Source: Peptococcaceae bacterium BRH_c23 | Lineage (GTDB): Bacteria > Bacillota_B > Desulfitobacteriia > Desulfitobacteriales > Desulfitobacteriaceae | Length of the DNA: 5,274 nucleotides | Direction of reading: 5' to 3' | Assembly: GCA_000961805.1 (NCBI GenBank) | Contig: LADV01000310.1 | Span: 1 to 5,274 of the forward strand | Shown: in pieces, positions 4,772 to 5,274 of the stretch | Position numbering within the stretch: the first letter of the stretch is position 1 | Layout of the letters: every line of letters begins with the position of its first letter | Made by a program: the position numbers and the translations under genes | Notes under the pieces: generated by a model | What the model saw: the letters and a program-made list of their open reading frames with translations, nothing else | What the model was told of the DNA's origin: nothing | The model's database searches: none

Positions 4772-5274
4772 ATGGCGAATGCTACATTGTTGGCAGAAAT
4801 AAAGCAGGAACTGAAACTGGAAGCAAAAAAAGGTCAGCCCTTAGGGAAGGCTTTATGGGATAAAAAGCTTAAAGAAGGGCCAGGAAGCGTGCCAAGGACA
4901 AAGCATCTTTACAAGCGCTGCCGCTGGGCACATACTGCCGGGGGGGAGTATGTGAGGGAAGAAATCAAGATTTCTCTGGAACGGGCCCGTTTATATACCG
5001 AGGCACATAAAGCAAACGCCGGTGAAGTGCCGGTAATTCTCAGAGCGAAATGTCTGGAGCATTATCTTAAAAACTGCAGCATCTATATTCAGGATGAGGA
5101 AAGCATCGTTGGGATCCACAATGAGCGTCCGGATAAGCTGGAGCTTTATCCGGAGGGTGGGGCTGCGAATATGTTCGATTATCTGGAGGATGATTCGCTT
5201 ACCCCCCCGGAACTCTATGATGAGGGTGTGGAAATGGTTGAGTACTGGAAGCAATGGTCGCTTTCAGCTATGTG
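4772..5274 (+). CDS. Fumarate-adding glycyl-radical enzyme, large subunit (5' part)
   Basis: Only the first 167 codons are in the window; the gene runs off the right edge. Family members add a substrate C-H across fumarate using a protein glycyl radical, forming benzylsuccinate, alkylsuccinate or related products. The N-terminal part fits the BssA type: PRTKHLYKRCRWAH (about 41-54), GEYVREE, ERARLYTEAHK (70-80), RAKCLEHYL, QDEESIVGIHNERP (107-120), LYPEGG (125-130), DYL and EYWKQWSL (157-164). The RT-x2-L-x2-RCRW block and the YWK-x2-SL block are the features I connect with X-succinate synthases rather than pyruvate formate-lyase. The catalytic Cys and the C-terminal Gly-radical loop are beyond the window, so activity and substrate cannot be judged. 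ATG 4772 has GAGGGGGG (4755-4762) 9 nt upstream. The gene is cotranscribed with the small subunit, very likely from the sigma-54 promoter. Other glycyl-radical lyases are possible but less likely given the small Fe-S partner. Confidence 0.83.
   Translation, partial: MANATLLAEIKQELKLEAKKGQPLGKALWDKKLKEGPGSVPRTKHLYKRCRWAHTAGGEYVREEIKISLERARLYTEAHKANAGEVPVILRAKCLEHYLKNCSIYIQDEESIVGIHNERPDKLELYPEGGAANMFDYLEDDSLTPPELYDEGVEMVEYWKQWSLSAM

Noticed and set aside
4940..5206. G7 run (4940-4946) and C7 run (5200-5206) as possible frameshifts
   Set aside because: Conserved family motifs continue in the same frame on both sides of each run, so there is no sign of a frameshift or sequence error.
4991..5254. 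87-codon open frame on the minus strand
   Set aside because: It is antisense to the conserved N-terminal part of the glycyl-radical enzyme.

Overview
The window looks like part of a Gram-positive, spore-forming anaerobe of the Clostridia. The nearest match in style is the Peptococcaceae (Desulfitobacterium/Desulfosporosinus type). The evidence is a sporulation gene of the YtxC family directly upstream of thrS (a Bacillota gene order), a T-box leader on thrS, strong purine-rich ribosome binding sites, and an anaerobic glycyl-radical enzyme. The genus is inferred, not proven.

Layout. (1) 14-886: ytxC-like sporulation gene. (2) 883-1177: near-consensus sigma-A promoter whose -35 box overlaps the ytxC stop codon, then a full T-box leader with an ACC (Thr) specifier and a strong intrinsic terminator. 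(3) 1208-3142: intact threonyl-tRNA synthetase, closed by a terminator at 3200-3246. (4) 3325-3932: gene debris. It holds an internally deleted DruA-like (DUF4338) gene and a small gene split by a roughly 110-nt block of three perfect hairpins. (5) 3939-4385: mostly non-coding, with a hairpin, a short TPR-like fragment, an 11-bp tandem repeat and a textbook sigma-54 (-24/-12) promoter. (6) 4386-4559: a long leader carrying a 30-codon ORF and an orphan perfect Shine-Dalgarno sequence. (7) 4560-5274: a small Cys-rich subunit gene followed 23 nt later by the 5' end of a glycyl-radical enzyme large subunit. Together these resemble the gamma and alpha subunits of a fumarate-adding X-succinate synthase (benzylsuccinate/alkylsuccinate synthase family).

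How it fits together. The left half is core translation and sporulation, with thrS controlled by uncharged tRNA-Thr. The right half is accessory: an apparently sigma-54-dependent operon for anaerobic activation of a hydrocarbon or related compound by addition to fumarate, separated from the core genes by decayed mobile or defence sequence. The window ends before the catalytic Cys and Gly-radical motifs and before any beta subunit, activating enzyme or beta-oxidation genes, so the substrate cannot be named. The most interesting parts are the sigma-54-driven X-succinate synthase operon and the three-hairpin element.
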